The position numbers were made by a program, and so were the translations under genes. From Oscillospiraceae bacterium (GTDB lineage: Bacteria; Bacillota; Clostridia; Oscillospirales; Oscillospiraceae), in assembly GCA_015067465.1 (NCBI GenBank), contig SVMK01000008.1, forward strand, positions 1 through 49,572: a DNA stretch of 49,572 nucleotides, given 5' to 3'. The notes beneath the pieces were generated by a model. That model worked only from the letters and a program-made list of their open reading frames with translations. It was not told where the DNA came from and made no database searches. This document shows positions 31,321-39,661 of the stretch, piece by piece; the first letter of the stretch is position 1, and each line of letters opens with the position of its first letter.

Positions 31321-31390
31321 CCCTCGAACGGCTTTTGACCGTTACACGATTTCCAATCGTGCGCGCTCGACCGGGCTACGCGACTTCTCC
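31298..31390 (-). tRNA. tRNA-Ser (anticodon GGA)
   Basis: The minus strand gives a 93-base class II tRNA including encoded CCA. The acceptor GGAGAAG pairs with CTTCTCC. The anticodon arm is CACGA-TTGGAAA-TCGTG with GGA in the loop, reading UCC/UCU serine codons. A long variable arm typical of tRNA-Ser is present, and the T arm is GAGGGTTCGAATCCCTC. Its 3' end doubles as the attachment site of the element. The tRNA is complete and should be functional. Confidence 0.96.
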
Positions 31391-31500
31391 ATAGCCTGCT
31401 CAAACAAATTTATTTATAAAATTGTCAGCTTGTGTATTATAATGCATCCGCGCAGCAAAGTCAAGACCAAAAGCGCAAATCTTAAAATCTCTTTTAAAAT

Positions 31501-31549
31501 ACCACGGTCGGTGTCCGGAACGCTCCGGGAAACCGGCCGTGGTTTCGTT
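31501..31549 (-). terminator. Terminator hairpin after dnaE
   Basis: A long stem begins ACCACGGTCGGT (31501-31512) and closes with ACCGGCCGTGGT (31532-31543), with an inner CCGGA/TCCGG pairing. T-rich tails follow on both strands, better on the plus strand (TTCGTTTTTTC). Confidence 0.75.
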
Positions 31550-31554
31550 TTTTC

Positions 31555-34500
31555 TTATTTCACAACAACATTGTCCTCGCCCAGCAGCTCCTTCAGTTCC
31601 TTCAGGAGCGCGGGATGGATCAGGCAGGAGGTGCTGCGCTGCTTTCCGATATCGGAAAAATACTGCACCATCGTGTCCTCGCCGATAAACATCTGCAGCA
31701 GCAGGTCAATGCGGCGCAGCATCGCCGCGTCCGTGCTGGAAAGGCGCAGATACAGCCGCTTCGCCGGCGTTTCCGGGCGGTCCTGCCCCGGCGCGGGGTC
31801 AAGGTCGCTGAGGGGGCGGATGGAGTCCACCATAATCTGCGGCTCTTTCTCGTCGCGCACGGAGATGCGGCCTTTCACCAGAATGGCGGCATTGTCGCGG
31901 ATATAGGCGCCGCCGCTGTCCAGCGCGCGCTGAAACACCACCAGTTCCAGATCGCCGCTGTCGTCCTCCAGCGTAACGTAGGCCATCATGCTGTTGTTTT
32001 TTGTTGCGCGGGTTTTGTGACTGCCCACAATGCCCGCCACGGTAACGCTCTGCCCGTCGGCAAATTTTTCCGGCCCGGCTTCCCCGGCAAAATCGCTCAT
32101 GATCGCGCCGATGGGCGTTGCGCCAACGCGGCGCACCATGTCGCGATAATCGTCCATCGGGTGCCCGCTGAGATACAGACCCGTCATCTCGCGCTCCATG
32201 CTCATCAGCTCCGCGCGCGTGAATTCTTCCACGTTGGGCATCTTCAGCGCCGTCTCCTCCGCGCCGCCGTCGGCCTCATCCATGCCAAACAGATCCAGCT
32301 GTCCGGCAACATTTTTGCGGCCCGCCGCGGCAAGGTCGTCCAAAACGCTGTCCATCACCTGCAAAAGTGCGCGGCGGCGGTAACCCAGCGAATCGAATGC
32401 ACCGGCGCGGATCAGGCTCTCGATCGCGCGGCGGTTTACATCCTGCCCGTACATTCTGCGGCAGAATTCGTCAAAGGCGGTAAAGCGGCCGTTTTGCGCA
32501 CGCTCGTTCATCAGCGTCCTGACAAAACCGCGGCCGACATTTTTCACCGCAGCCATACCGAAGCGCAAATTATCCCCCGCCACGCTGAAGTCCGCGTCGG
32601 ACTCGTTGATGTCCGGCGGCAGCAGGCGGATGCCGAGGTCTTTGCACTCTGCGATATATTCCGCAACTTTTGCGCTGTTGTCCAGCACGCTGGTGATGAG
32701 CGCCGCCATATATTCGCGGGGATAGTGCAGCTTCATATACGCCGTGCGGTAAGCCACAATGGCATAGGACACCGCGTGCGCCTTGTTGAAAGCGTAGTTT
32801 GCAAAATCGAGGATTTCGTCGTAGATGCTGCCTGCAACATCTTCCGGAACGCCGTTTGCAACCGCGCCGGGAATGCCGCGCTCCGGATCGCCGTAAATGA
32901 AGGTTTTGCGCTCGCGGACGATTTCCGCTTCCTTCTTTTTGCTCATGGCACGGCGGATCATATCCGCCTGACCGAGGGAGAAGCCCGCCAGACGGCGGCA
33001 GATCTCGATCACCTGCTCCTGATAGACGATGCAGCCGTAAGTGACCGAGAGAATCTCCTCCAGGATGGGGTGCTTGTAGCTGATTTTCTCCGGATGCGCG
33101 GAGCACTCGATAAAGCGGGGAATCGAGTCCATCGGGCCGGGACGGTAGAGCGCGATGATTGCCGTGATGTCTTCAATGCTTTTGGGCTTGAGTCCGACGC
33201 AAACGCCGGTCATGCCGCTCGATTCCAACTGAAACACGCCGCCGGTTTTTCCCTGCTGCAGCATGGCAAACACACCCGGATCGTCCTCCGGCGCAGTTTC
33301 CACGGAAAAGTCCGGCTCGCGCTTGCGCACCAGCGCAACCGCGTCTTCCAGCACGGTCAGGTTGCGCAAACCGAGAAAGTCCATCTTCAGCAGACCGAGT
33401 TCCTCCAGCGTGGTCATCTGATACTGGCACACAACGCTCTCGTCGTTCATCGCCAGCGGAACATAGCTGTAAACGGGGTCTTTCGTGATCACAACACCGG
33501 CGGCGTGGGTGGATGCATGGCGGGGCATACCCTCCAGCGCGCGGGCGGTGTCGATCATCTTTTTGGTCATGGGATCGCCGTCATACATTTCGCGCAGCGG
33601 CTTCGACAGGCGCAGCGATTCCTCAAGCGTGATGTGCAGCGCATTGGGCACCTGTTTGGCGCAGGCGTCCGTTTCCGCGTAGGATACGCCAAGCACACGG
33701 CCAACATCGCGGATGGCGTTTTTCGCCGCCATGGTGCCGAATGTGACAATCTGCGCCACATGGTCCTCGCCGTATTTCCGCGCAACATAGTCGATCACCT
33801 CGCCGCGGCGGCGGATGCAGAAGTCGATATCAATATCGGGCATGGTAACGCGCTCGGGATTGAGAAACCGCTCGAAATAGAGGTTATATTTGATGGGGTC
33901 CACGTCCGTGATATACAGGCAGTAGCTTACAACGCTGCCCGCCGCGCTGCCGCGCCCGGGACCGACGGGTATGCCGTGGCGCTTGGCGTAGCCGACAAAA
34001 TCGGAAACGATCAGGAAATAGTCCACAAAGCCCATGCGCGCGATCATCTCCAGCTCGTAATCGAGCTGCGCGTGCACCTCCGGCGACGCGGGATAGCGCT
34101 GCGCAAAGCCCTGCTCGCAGAGCTTTTTCAGATAGGCATAGCTGTCCGTTTCGCCATCCGGCAGCTTGAATTCCGGCAGGTGATAGTGACCGAATTCAAA
34201 ATCGAAGCAGCATTTTTCCGCAATCAGCGCCGTATTTTCCAACGCGTCCGGCCGCTCGGGCAGCAGCGCGCGCATTTCTTCCTCGCTCTTGAGGTAAAAT
34301 TCCTCGCCCTCAAAGCGCATGCGGTTTGGCTCATCCACGTTTTTGCCCGTCTGGATGCAGAGCAAAACGTCCTGCACAGGCGCATCGTCGCGGCTAAGAT
34401 AGTGCGCGTCGTTGGTCAGCGCGAGGGGGATATCGGTTTCCTCCGCAATGCGCAAAATGCCGTTGAGCGCGCGTTTTTCGTCCATGATGCCATGGTCCTG

Positions 34501-35019
34501 CACTTCGAGGTAAAAGTCCTCACCAAACAGCTCGCGCAGCTCCAGCGCCTTGGCCTTCGCCGCTTCGTAATCGTTGTTCACAATGCGCTGGGCAATATAG
34601 CCCGCAAGGCAGCCGGACAGGCAAACAAGCCCCTCCGCGTGGCTGTGGAGCAGCTCCCAGTCGATGCGGGGCTTGATATAGAATCCCTCCGTGAATCCCG
34701 CGCTGACGAGATAGCAGAGGTTTTTGTAGCCGGTTTCGTTTTTGCACAACAGAATCAGATGGGTATAGTCCCCGTCCAGGCCGTGCTCCTTATCCGTGCG
34801 CCGACGCGGCGCAACATACACTTCGCAGCCGATGATCGGCTTCACGCCCGCTTTCCTGCAGGCTTTGTAAAACGCCACCGCGCCGTACATCACGCCGTGG
34901 TCGGTGATGGCAAGCGCCGTCTGCCCCAGTTCCTTCGCCTTCTGCGGCATCGCCTCGATGCGGCACGCACCGTCCAGAAGCGAATATTCGCTGTGGTTAT
35001 GCAGATGTACAAAGCTCAT
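31555..35019 (-). CDS. dnaE: DNA polymerase III alpha subunit
   Basis: This 1154-residue replicative polymerase has an N-terminal PHP domain starting FVHLHNHSEYSLLDGA and a polymerase core with catalytic aspartates in PDIDIDF (about 393-399). The palm and fingers follow (VGPGRGSAAGSVVSYCL, ASTHAAGVVI), then a helix-hairpin-helix region and an OB fold near the C-terminus. Length and motifs fit the DnaE (not PolC) type. AAAGGAG lies ten bases before the ATG. It is the last gene of the hprK-to-dnaE run on the minus strand and has its own terminator. Confidence 0.97.
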   Translation of the reverse strand: MSFVHLHNHSEYSLLDGACRIEAMPQKAKELGQTALAITDHGVMYGAVAFYKACRKAGVKPIIGCEVYVAPRRRTDKEHGLDGDYTHLILLCKNETGYKNLCYLVSAGFTEGFYIKPRIDWELLHSHAEGLVCLSGCLAGYIAQRIVNNDYEAAKAKALELRELFGEDFYLEVQDHGIMDEKRALNGILRIAEETDIPLALTNDAHYLSRDDAPVQDVLLCIQTGKNVDEPNRMRFEGEEFYLKSEEEMRALLPERPDALENTALIAEKCCFDFEFGHYHLPEFKLPDGETDSYAYLKKLCEQGFAQRYPASPEVHAQLDYELEMIARMGFVDYFLIVSDFVGYAKRHGIPVGPGRGSAAGSVVSYCLYITDVDPIKYNLYFERFLNPERVTMPDIDIDFCIRRRGEVIDYVARKYGEDHVAQIVTFGTMAAKNAIRDVGRVLGVSYAETDACAKQVPNALHITLEESLRLSKPLREMYDGDPMTKKMIDTARALEGMPRHASTHAAGVVITKDPVYSYVPLAMNDESVVCQYQMTTLEELGLLKMDFLGLRNLTVLEDAVALVRKREPDFSVETAPEDDPGVFAMLQQGKTGGVFQLESSGMTGVCVGLKPKSIEDITAIIALYRPGPMDSIPRFIECSAHPEKISYKHPILEEILSVTYGCIVYQEQVIEICRRLAGFSLGQADMIRRAMSKKKEAEIVRERKTFIYGDPERGIPGAVANGVPEDVAGSIYDEILDFANYAFNKAHAVSYAIVAYRTAYMKLHYPREYMAALITSVLDNSAKVAEYIAECKDLGIRLLPPDINESDADFSVAGDNLRFGMAAVKNVGRGFVRTLMNERAQNGRFTAFDEFCRRMYGQDVNRRAIESLIRAGAFDSLGYRRRALLQVMDSVLDDLAAAGRKNVAGQLDLFGMDEADGGAEETALKMPNVEEFTRAELMSMEREMTGLYLSGHPMDDYRDMVRRVGATPIGAIMSDFAGEAGPEKFADGQSVTVAGIVGSHKTRATKNNSMMAYVTLEDDSGDLELVVFQRALDSGGAYIRDNAAILVKGRISVRDEKEPQIMVDSIRPLSDLDPAPGQDRPETPAKRLYLRLSSTDAAMLRRIDLLLQMFIGEDTMVQYFSDIGKQRSTSCLIHPALLKELKELLGEDNVVVK

Positions 35020-35057
35020 GCGCTCAGCGCTCCTTTCGCGTTTTCTGATTCAGTATC

Positions 35058-35089
35058 CACCGCCCGCTCCGTGTCGGAAGCGGGCGGTG
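35058..35089 (-). terminator. GC-rich hairpin between whiA and dnaE
   Basis: A perfect 11-bp stem (35058-35068 with 35079-35089) immediately follows the whiA stop. No T-run follows on either strand, so it may attenuate or stabilise RNA and not terminate fully. Confidence 0.45.
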
Positions 35090-35092
35090 CGG

Positions 35093-35989
35093 TCAGTTGA
35101 TCGGATAGCTCATCAGCTTGCGCAGCCGATGGTTGATGCAGCTTTTTGTGGTGGGCGGATCCGAGAGGATCGCAAGGTCGGAAATGCTCGCCGCCGGGTT
35201 TGCCACGCGCAAGAACGCAAGCTTCTCCAGTTCTTCCGGCAGATTCTCCAACCCCACTTCGCGTTCGAGCAGGCGAATACGGTCCAGCTGCGCCTGGGCA
35301 GCGGAAACAATCTTGTCGGCATTGGCGCTGTCGCAGTTTACGCGGCGGTTGATGGCGTTGCGCATATCTTTCTCCACTTTTGCGGACATGATCTCCATGG
35401 CAGCCGAGGGCGCGCCAAGCGTTGTGAGAAAATCCTCGATCGCTTCGGACTGCTTGAAATATGTCACATAGCGGCTTGCGCGAACGGTGTCTTTCGGGGC
35501 AAAGCCCAGCTCCAGCAGCAGCGCAAAGGTCTCGCCGGAAACGCTTTTGTGGTCGGTGACCAGCTCAAGATGATAGCGCTTTTCCGGGTCGGTTATGCTG
35601 CCGCCCGCGAGAAACGCGCCGCGCACAAAGGCCGCACGGCAGCAGTCCTCTTCCAGAATGCTCAGATTCACATGGTGGGCAAGCAAACTCTCGGCCTCAT
35701 AGCCGTAGCGCTCAAACACTGCGCTGATGCGCGCTTTGTCCGTGATTTGAAAAACGCTCTTGCCGCGGCCGTTCGTCTCCGCAACGCTGTCAAACCCGAA
35801 GCCGAACGCTTTCTTAAACAGCTTCGGCAGCCGCTGGGCAAATTCCACGCATCCGGTTATGATGCGGATTTCCTGCGGGGAGAACGTGTTTGCATAGAGC
35901 AAAACGCCGTAAGCCTCCGCCGCAGCACAGCACCGGCGCGACAGCGGCGCACGGCAAAGCTCCGCCTTTGCCTCGGCAGAAAACGACAT
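35093..35989 (-). CDS. whiA: DNA-binding protein WhiA
   Basis: This 298-residue protein has the WhiA layout: a degenerate LAGLIDADG homing-endonuclease-like fold (about 1-200, with CCRAAFVRGAFLAGGSITDP near 115-134) and a C-terminal HTH (LAFLRVANPAASISDLAILS). WhiA regulates cell division and sporulation-related functions in Gram-positive bacteria. ATG 35989 is chosen because GGGGGAG lies just upstream and MSFSAEAKAEL is the conserved start; the frame to 36037 is an extension. rapZ ends 51 bases upstream, and yvcK, usually between them, is absent. Confidence 0.95.
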   Translation of the reverse strand: MSFSAEAKAELCRAPLSRRCCAAAEAYGVLLYANTFSPQEIRIITGCVEFAQRLPKLFKKAFGFGFDSVAETNGRGKSVFQITDKARISAVFERYGYEAESLLAHHVNLSILEEDCCRAAFVRGAFLAGGSITDPEKRYHLELVTDHKSVSGETFALLLELGFAPKDTVRASRYVTYFKQSEAIEDFLTTLGAPSAAMEIMSAKVEKDMRNAINRRVNCDSANADKIVSAAQAQLDRIRLLEREVGLENLPEELEKLAFLRVANPAASISDLAILSDPPTTKSCINHRLRKLMSYPIN

Positions 35990-36040
35990 GGATTTGCTCC
36001 CCCTTTCCGCATCACGCCGCATCTGCGGCGCGTGCACGCA

Positions 36041-36898
36041 TTATTTGTCAAAATCGCGGTTTACCAGCTCCGCGGTGTAGCCAAGGCGCTCCACGCTGTC
36101 TTTCAGCGCACGCGCAACCGCCACGCTGCGGTGACGTCCGCCGGTGCAGCCCACCGCAACGGTGAGGTTGTGCTTGCCTTCTTCGATATACTGCGGAATC
36201 AAAAAGGCCATCATGTCCTCCAGTTTCCGCAAAAACTCCTTCGCCGCTTCATGCTCAAACACAAAGTCGTAAACATCGCCGTCCATACCGGTTTTCTCGC
36301 GCAGGGCGGTAACGTAGTAAGGGTTCGGCAGAAAACGAACATCCAGCACCATGTCGGCTTCCAGCGGAATGCCGTACTTAAAGCCGAACGACAGCACATT
36401 GATGAGCAGCTCGCGGCGCATACCCTCCACGGAAAACAGCTTGAAAATCTTCGACTGCAGCTGCCCCAGCGTCAGACGGCTGGTGTCGATCACATAATCC
36501 GCCCGCTCGCGCAGCGGCGCAAGGCAGCGCGTTTCCATCTCAACCGCCGCCTGAATGCCGCTCACCTCGCCCTGCAGCGGATGCGGGCGGCGCGACTCCT
36601 TGTAGCGCTTGATGATCGTGGGCATATCCGCCTCGATATAGAGAATCTCATATTCGCAGCCAAGCTCCACCAGCTTGTCCAGCGCCTCAAAAATGGCGTC
36701 CACACCGCCGGCGTCGCGGATATCGGTGACAAGGGCAACCTTTTCGTAGCGTCCGCCCATGCCCATGCAGAATTCCGCCAGCTTTGGCAGAAGCGCTGCG
36801 GGCATATTGTCCACGCAGTAGTAGTCCATATCCTCCAGAATGTCCGCTGCGCGTGTTTTTCCCGCACCGGCCATGCCGGAAATAATGAGAAATTTCAT
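36041..36898 (-). CDS. rapZ: RapZ/YvcJ family nucleotide-binding protein
   Basis: This 285-residue P-loop protein has Walker A GMAGAGKT (residues 8-15) and the conserved family C-terminus with GCTGGRHRSVAVA near 246-258. In enteric bacteria RapZ guides an RNase to a small RNA; in Bacillus YvcJ binds GTP and affects competence. The role in Clostridia is less clear. MKFLIISGM at 36898 is preceded by GAGGAGAG. The open frame runs on to 37000 without a ribosome-binding site. It lies between murB and whiA in the usual order. Confidence 0.95.
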   Translation of the reverse strand: MKFLIISGMAGAGKTRAADILEDMDYYCVDNMPAALLPKLAEFCMGMGGRYEKVALVTDIRDAGGVDAIFEALDKLVELGCEYEILYIEADMPTIIKRYKESRRPHPLQGEVSGIQAAVEMETRCLAPLRERADYVIDTSRLTLGQLQSKIFKLFSVEGMRRELLINVLSFGFKYGIPLEADMVLDVRFLPNPYYVTALREKTGMDGDVYDFVFEHEAAKEFLRKLEDMMAFLIPQYIEEGKHNLTVAVGCTGGRHRSVAVARALKDSVERLGYTAELVNRDFDK

Positions 36899-37053
36899 GG
36901 CTCTCTCCTCGGTTTTGCAGCCCGCGCTGCGGCGCATATGCCGCATTTCGGAAATTCCCGCAGGCTGCAACGTGTTTTTTTCTGTATGTATCCTCGGCAC
37001 CGGGCAACCTCAGCGCCCGTGCGCGCCCGTACCGTTTCCGGCCCGGGGGACGC

Positions 37054-37956
37054 TCAGCCGAGCAGCCGGACCTCCGGTTCCAGACGAACGCCGGAGTTTT
37101 CGTAAACGGCCCTTTTCACCTGCTCCATCAGTTCAAGCACATCGGCGCAGGTCGCGCCGCCGGTGTTTACAATGAAACCGGAATGCTTTTCGCTCACCTG
37201 CGCGCCGCCCACGGCGAGGCCCTTCAGTCCCGCCTGCTCGATCAGCGCGGCGGCAAAACCGCCCACCGGACGCTTGAAGGTGCTGCCCGCAGACGGCATA
37301 TCCAGCGGCTGGCTGGCGCTGCGCTTTGCCCACAGTTCCATCATGCGCGCATGGATAGCGGACGGATCGTCCTCGCGCAGCTCCATACAGGCGCCCAGAA
37401 TGATATCCCCGCTGCCGGAAAAGCGGCTCTTGCGATAAGCAAAGCCGGGATCGTCCGTTTCCGCGGTGTTGCCGAACTCGTTCATATAGCGAACGCTTTT
37501 CACAACATCTTTCATCTCGCCGCCGTAGGCGCCCGCGTTCATCATAATCGCGCCGCCGAGCGTGCCCGGAATGCCGTGGGCAAACTCAAGCCCCGCAAGG
37601 CCGTGTTCCTTCGCAAAAACGGCCAGCCGCGCCAGCGGCACACCCGCCTCGGCATAAATTCGCGTTCCCTCCGCGCGCAGGCTGCCGAAACGCTCGCCCA
37701 GCCGGATCACAACGCCGGGAATGCCCTCATCCCGCACAAGAAGGTTGCTGCCGTTGCCGATCACCGTGGGACGCACACCGCGTTCGCGCAGAAAGCGGCA
37801 CAGCGCGGCAAGCTCCATCTCAAATTCCGGCTCGGCAAACACTGCGGCCGGTCCGCCGATGCGGAACGCGCAATGTGCGCGCATCGGCTCGTTTTCCAGC
37901 ACGGTTAAATTCGGAAAGCAGCTTCTGATCTCGTATGCAAGGGAGATTTCTTCCAT
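37054..37956 (-). CDS. murB: UDP-N-acetylenolpyruvoylglucosamine reductase
   Basis: This 300-residue flavoenzyme reduces UDP-GlcNAc-enolpyruvate to UDP-MurNAc in peptidoglycan synthesis. Visible are the FAD-binding segments RIGGPAAVF and NGSNLLVRDEG, EFAHGIPGTLGGAIMMNAGA in the core, and the catalytic region PSAGSTFKRP with the catalytic Ser. Absence of the longer loop and the short length suit type IIb MurB. The start follows hprK by 29 bases with only a weak AAAGG site, suggesting coupling to hprK. Confidence 0.96.
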   Translation of the reverse strand: MEEISLAYEIRSCFPNLTVLENEPMRAHCAFRIGGPAAVFAEPEFEMELAALCRFLRERGVRPTVIGNGSNLLVRDEGIPGVVIRLGERFGSLRAEGTRIYAEAGVPLARLAVFAKEHGLAGLEFAHGIPGTLGGAIMMNAGAYGGEMKDVVKSVRYMNEFGNTAETDDPGFAYRKSRFSGSGDIILGACMELREDDPSAIHARMMELWAKRSASQPLDMPSAGSTFKRPVGGFAAALIEQAGLKGLAVGGAQVSEKHSGFIVNTGGATCADVLELMEQVKRAVYENSGVRLEPEVRLLG

Positions 37957-37985
37957 TATTTTTTACACGCCTTTCAGATAAATGC

Positions 37986-38936
37986 TCATTCTCCAAAGCC
38001 CACGCCGCTGTCGATGCTGTCGTCATGGCGGCGCAGAAATTCCTTCGCGGCGTTGTAGCCCAGCTTTTTCTCGCGGTGGTTCATCGCGGCAACTTCCAGA
38101 ATGATCGCAAGGTTTCGCGCCGGCGCAACCGGCACCGTGATCTGCGGCACGCTCACGCCAAGGAAGGTTGTGGTTTCTTCCTCCAGGCCGAGACGGTCAT
38201 AGTTTGCATTCTCGTCCCAGTGGACAAAGTTAACAACAAGGTCCACGTCGCACGAGGGCAAAACCGAGCCGACACCGTAGATTCTGCGAACGTCGATGAT
38301 GCCGAGGCCGCGCAATTCCATCAGATACCGGATCATCTTCGGCGCGCTGCCTGTCAGGCGGCGGCGCTCCATTCTGCGCAGCTCCACCGCATCGTCGGCA
38401 ACCAGACGGTGGCCGCGCTTGATCAGCTCCAGCGCAACTTCGCTCTTGCCGATGCCGCTTTCGCCGCGGATCAGCAAACCTTCGCCGTGCACCTGAACCA
38501 GAACGCCGTGCTCCGTGGTGCGCGGGGCAAGGTGGGTGCGCAGCGTGTTGATCAGCTGGGCAAGGAATTCGCTCGTTTCCAGATCGGTGGACAAAAGCGT
38601 AACGTCGTAGCGGCGCGCCGCTTCAACGATCAGCGCATCGGGCACAACGCGGTGGCACACCACCAGCGCGGGAATCTTGCGCGAAAACAAACCGTCGATC
38701 ATCTTCTCGCGCTCCAGTTCATCCAGCGTGCGCAGGTATGCCGCCTCCGCCCGTCCCATGATCTGGATTCTGTCGGTGTTGAAATAATCGTAAAACCCGA
38801 TAAACTGCAGGGACGGACGGGAAATATTGTAGCTGTGGATCTCGATTGATTCAAAATCCGAGGATTCGTAAAGCTTGATCAGGCTGTGACTTTCCACAAT
38901 ATTACTGAGCTTGATGGAATATTTCTGCTGTACCAT
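37986..38936 (-). CDS. hprK: HPr kinase/phosphorylase
   Basis: This 316-residue bifunctional enzyme phosphorylates and dephosphorylates Ser46 of HPr, the hub of carbon catabolite repression in Firmicutes. The Walker A loop GESGIGKSE (158-166, Lys164), catalytic His143 in TEHGVLVQVHGEG, acidic DD at 181-182, and the C-terminal signature GVSVPQITVPVAPARNLAIILEVAA are all present. AAAGGAGG precedes the ATG. It heads the hprK-murB-rapZ-whiA-dnaE run. Confidence 0.97.
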   Translation of the reverse strand: MVQQKYSIKLSNIVESHSLIKLYESSDFESIEIHSYNISRPSLQFIGFYDYFNTDRIQIMGRAEAAYLRTLDELEREKMIDGLFSRKIPALVVCHRVVPDALIVEAARRYDVTLLSTDLETSEFLAQLINTLRTHLAPRTTEHGVLVQVHGEGLLIRGESGIGKSEVALELIKRGHRLVADDAVELRRMERRRLTGSAPKMIRYLMELRGLGIIDVRRIYGVGSVLPSCDVDLVVNFVHWDENANYDRLGLEEETTTFLGVSVPQITVPVAPARNLAIILEVAAMNHREKKLGYNAAKEFLRRHDDSIDSGVGFGE

Positions 38937-39011
38937 TTGGCTCCTCCTTTTCCTGTGTCGGGTTTCTGCCGCGACCGCACACGCGGGGCGGTTGTTATAG
39001 TGTATTTATAT

Positions 39012-39040
39012 ATTTTATATGTTTTCCCGCCGTTTGGCAA
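39012..39040 (-). promoter_or_regulatory. Candidate promoter of the hprK run
   Basis: On the minus strand TTGCCA (39040-39035) and TAAAAT (39017-39012) are separated by 17 bases, giving a leader of about 70 bases. The rest of the 348-base hprK-rpmB gap holds the rpmB promoter and no gene that I can see. Confidence 0.5.
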
Positions 39041-39204
39041 TCATTTTGTGTCGCCCCGCGGCGTCGGCGCCGGATTTCTTTTCCGCACCGTACCAAACGC
39101 TCTGCGGCAATCGCTAAATATTGTGGTGGCTTCGCAGCGCGGCCACATTGTCGGCAATTTCGGGGGCGTTTCTGAAAAAAGTATTGAAAAATCAAAAATT
39201 CTTC

Positions 39205-39233
39205 TTGCATTTTTGGATTGTCTTTGCTATTAT
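39205..39233 (+). promoter_or_regulatory. Promoter of rpmB
   Basis: TTGCAT (39205-39210), 17 bases, then TATTAT (39228-39233) with an extended TGC element. This is strong, as expected for a ribosomal protein gene. Confidence 0.7.
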
Positions 39234-39284
39234 TAATAAGCTGTTTATCTGTAATTACATTCAAGCGAGGAGGTGCAGCATAAG

Positions 39285-39473
39285 ATGGCAAAGTGTGAAT
39301 TTTGCGATAAGGGTGTTGCTTTCGGCATCCAGGTGAGCCACTCTCACAGACGTTCCAACCGTACGTGGAAGCCTAACGTCAAGCGCGTTAAGGTGATCGT
39401 TGACGGTACCCCCAAGCATGCCTACGCATGCACCCGTTGTCTGCGCAGCGGCAAGGTTACCCGCGCGATCTGA
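39285..39473 (+). CDS. rpmB: 50S ribosomal protein L28, zinc-binding form
   Basis: This 62-residue L28 begins MAKCEFCDKGVAFGIQVSHS. Two CxxC pairs (CEFC near 4-7 and CTRC near 53-56) identify the zinc-ribbon (C+) form, which in many bacteria is replaced by a cysteine-free copy under zinc shortage. RSNRTWKPNVKRV is the conserved rRNA-binding core. GAGGAGGTG precedes ATG 39285; the in-frame start at 39273 lies within the ribosome-binding site. It is transcribed alone, with its own promoter and terminator. Confidence 0.97.
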   Translation: MAKCEFCDKGVAFGIQVSHSHRRSNRTWKPNVKRVKVIVDGTPKHAYACTRCLRSGKVTRAI

Positions 39474-39487
39474 TTTGGAATGAGAAG

Positions 39488-39517
39488 TAAAGCCCGCCTT
39501 TTCCGGCGGGCTTTTTT
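39488..39517 (+). terminator. Terminator after rpmB
   Basis: AAGCCCGCC (39490-39498) pairs with GGCGGGCTT across a short loop and is followed by a run of T. Confidence 0.92.
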
Positions 39518-39586
39518 CGTTCCGTTCCCTCCGCGCCGCGCGCAGCCGCGGCGGGGTGTCCCCGCTTTGGGCGCACAACACCAATA

Positions 39587-39615
39587 TTGACTCTCCCTTT
39601 GGTATATGGTATATT
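39587..39615 (+). promoter_or_regulatory. Promoter of the CNNM/CorC pair
   Basis: TTGACT (39587-39592), 17 bases, then TATATT (39610-39615). The predicted start near 39622 rules out the longest open frame and supports ATG 39662. Confidence 0.65.
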
Positions 39616-39661
39616 AAAAAATCGATATATATTTTACAGTTTGGAGTGTGATCTTTCCATT

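Noticed and set aside
31615-35100. 1161-residue open frame antisense to dnaE
   Set aside because: Shadow of a GC-rich gene; the minus strand encodes an unmistakable DnaE over the same bases.
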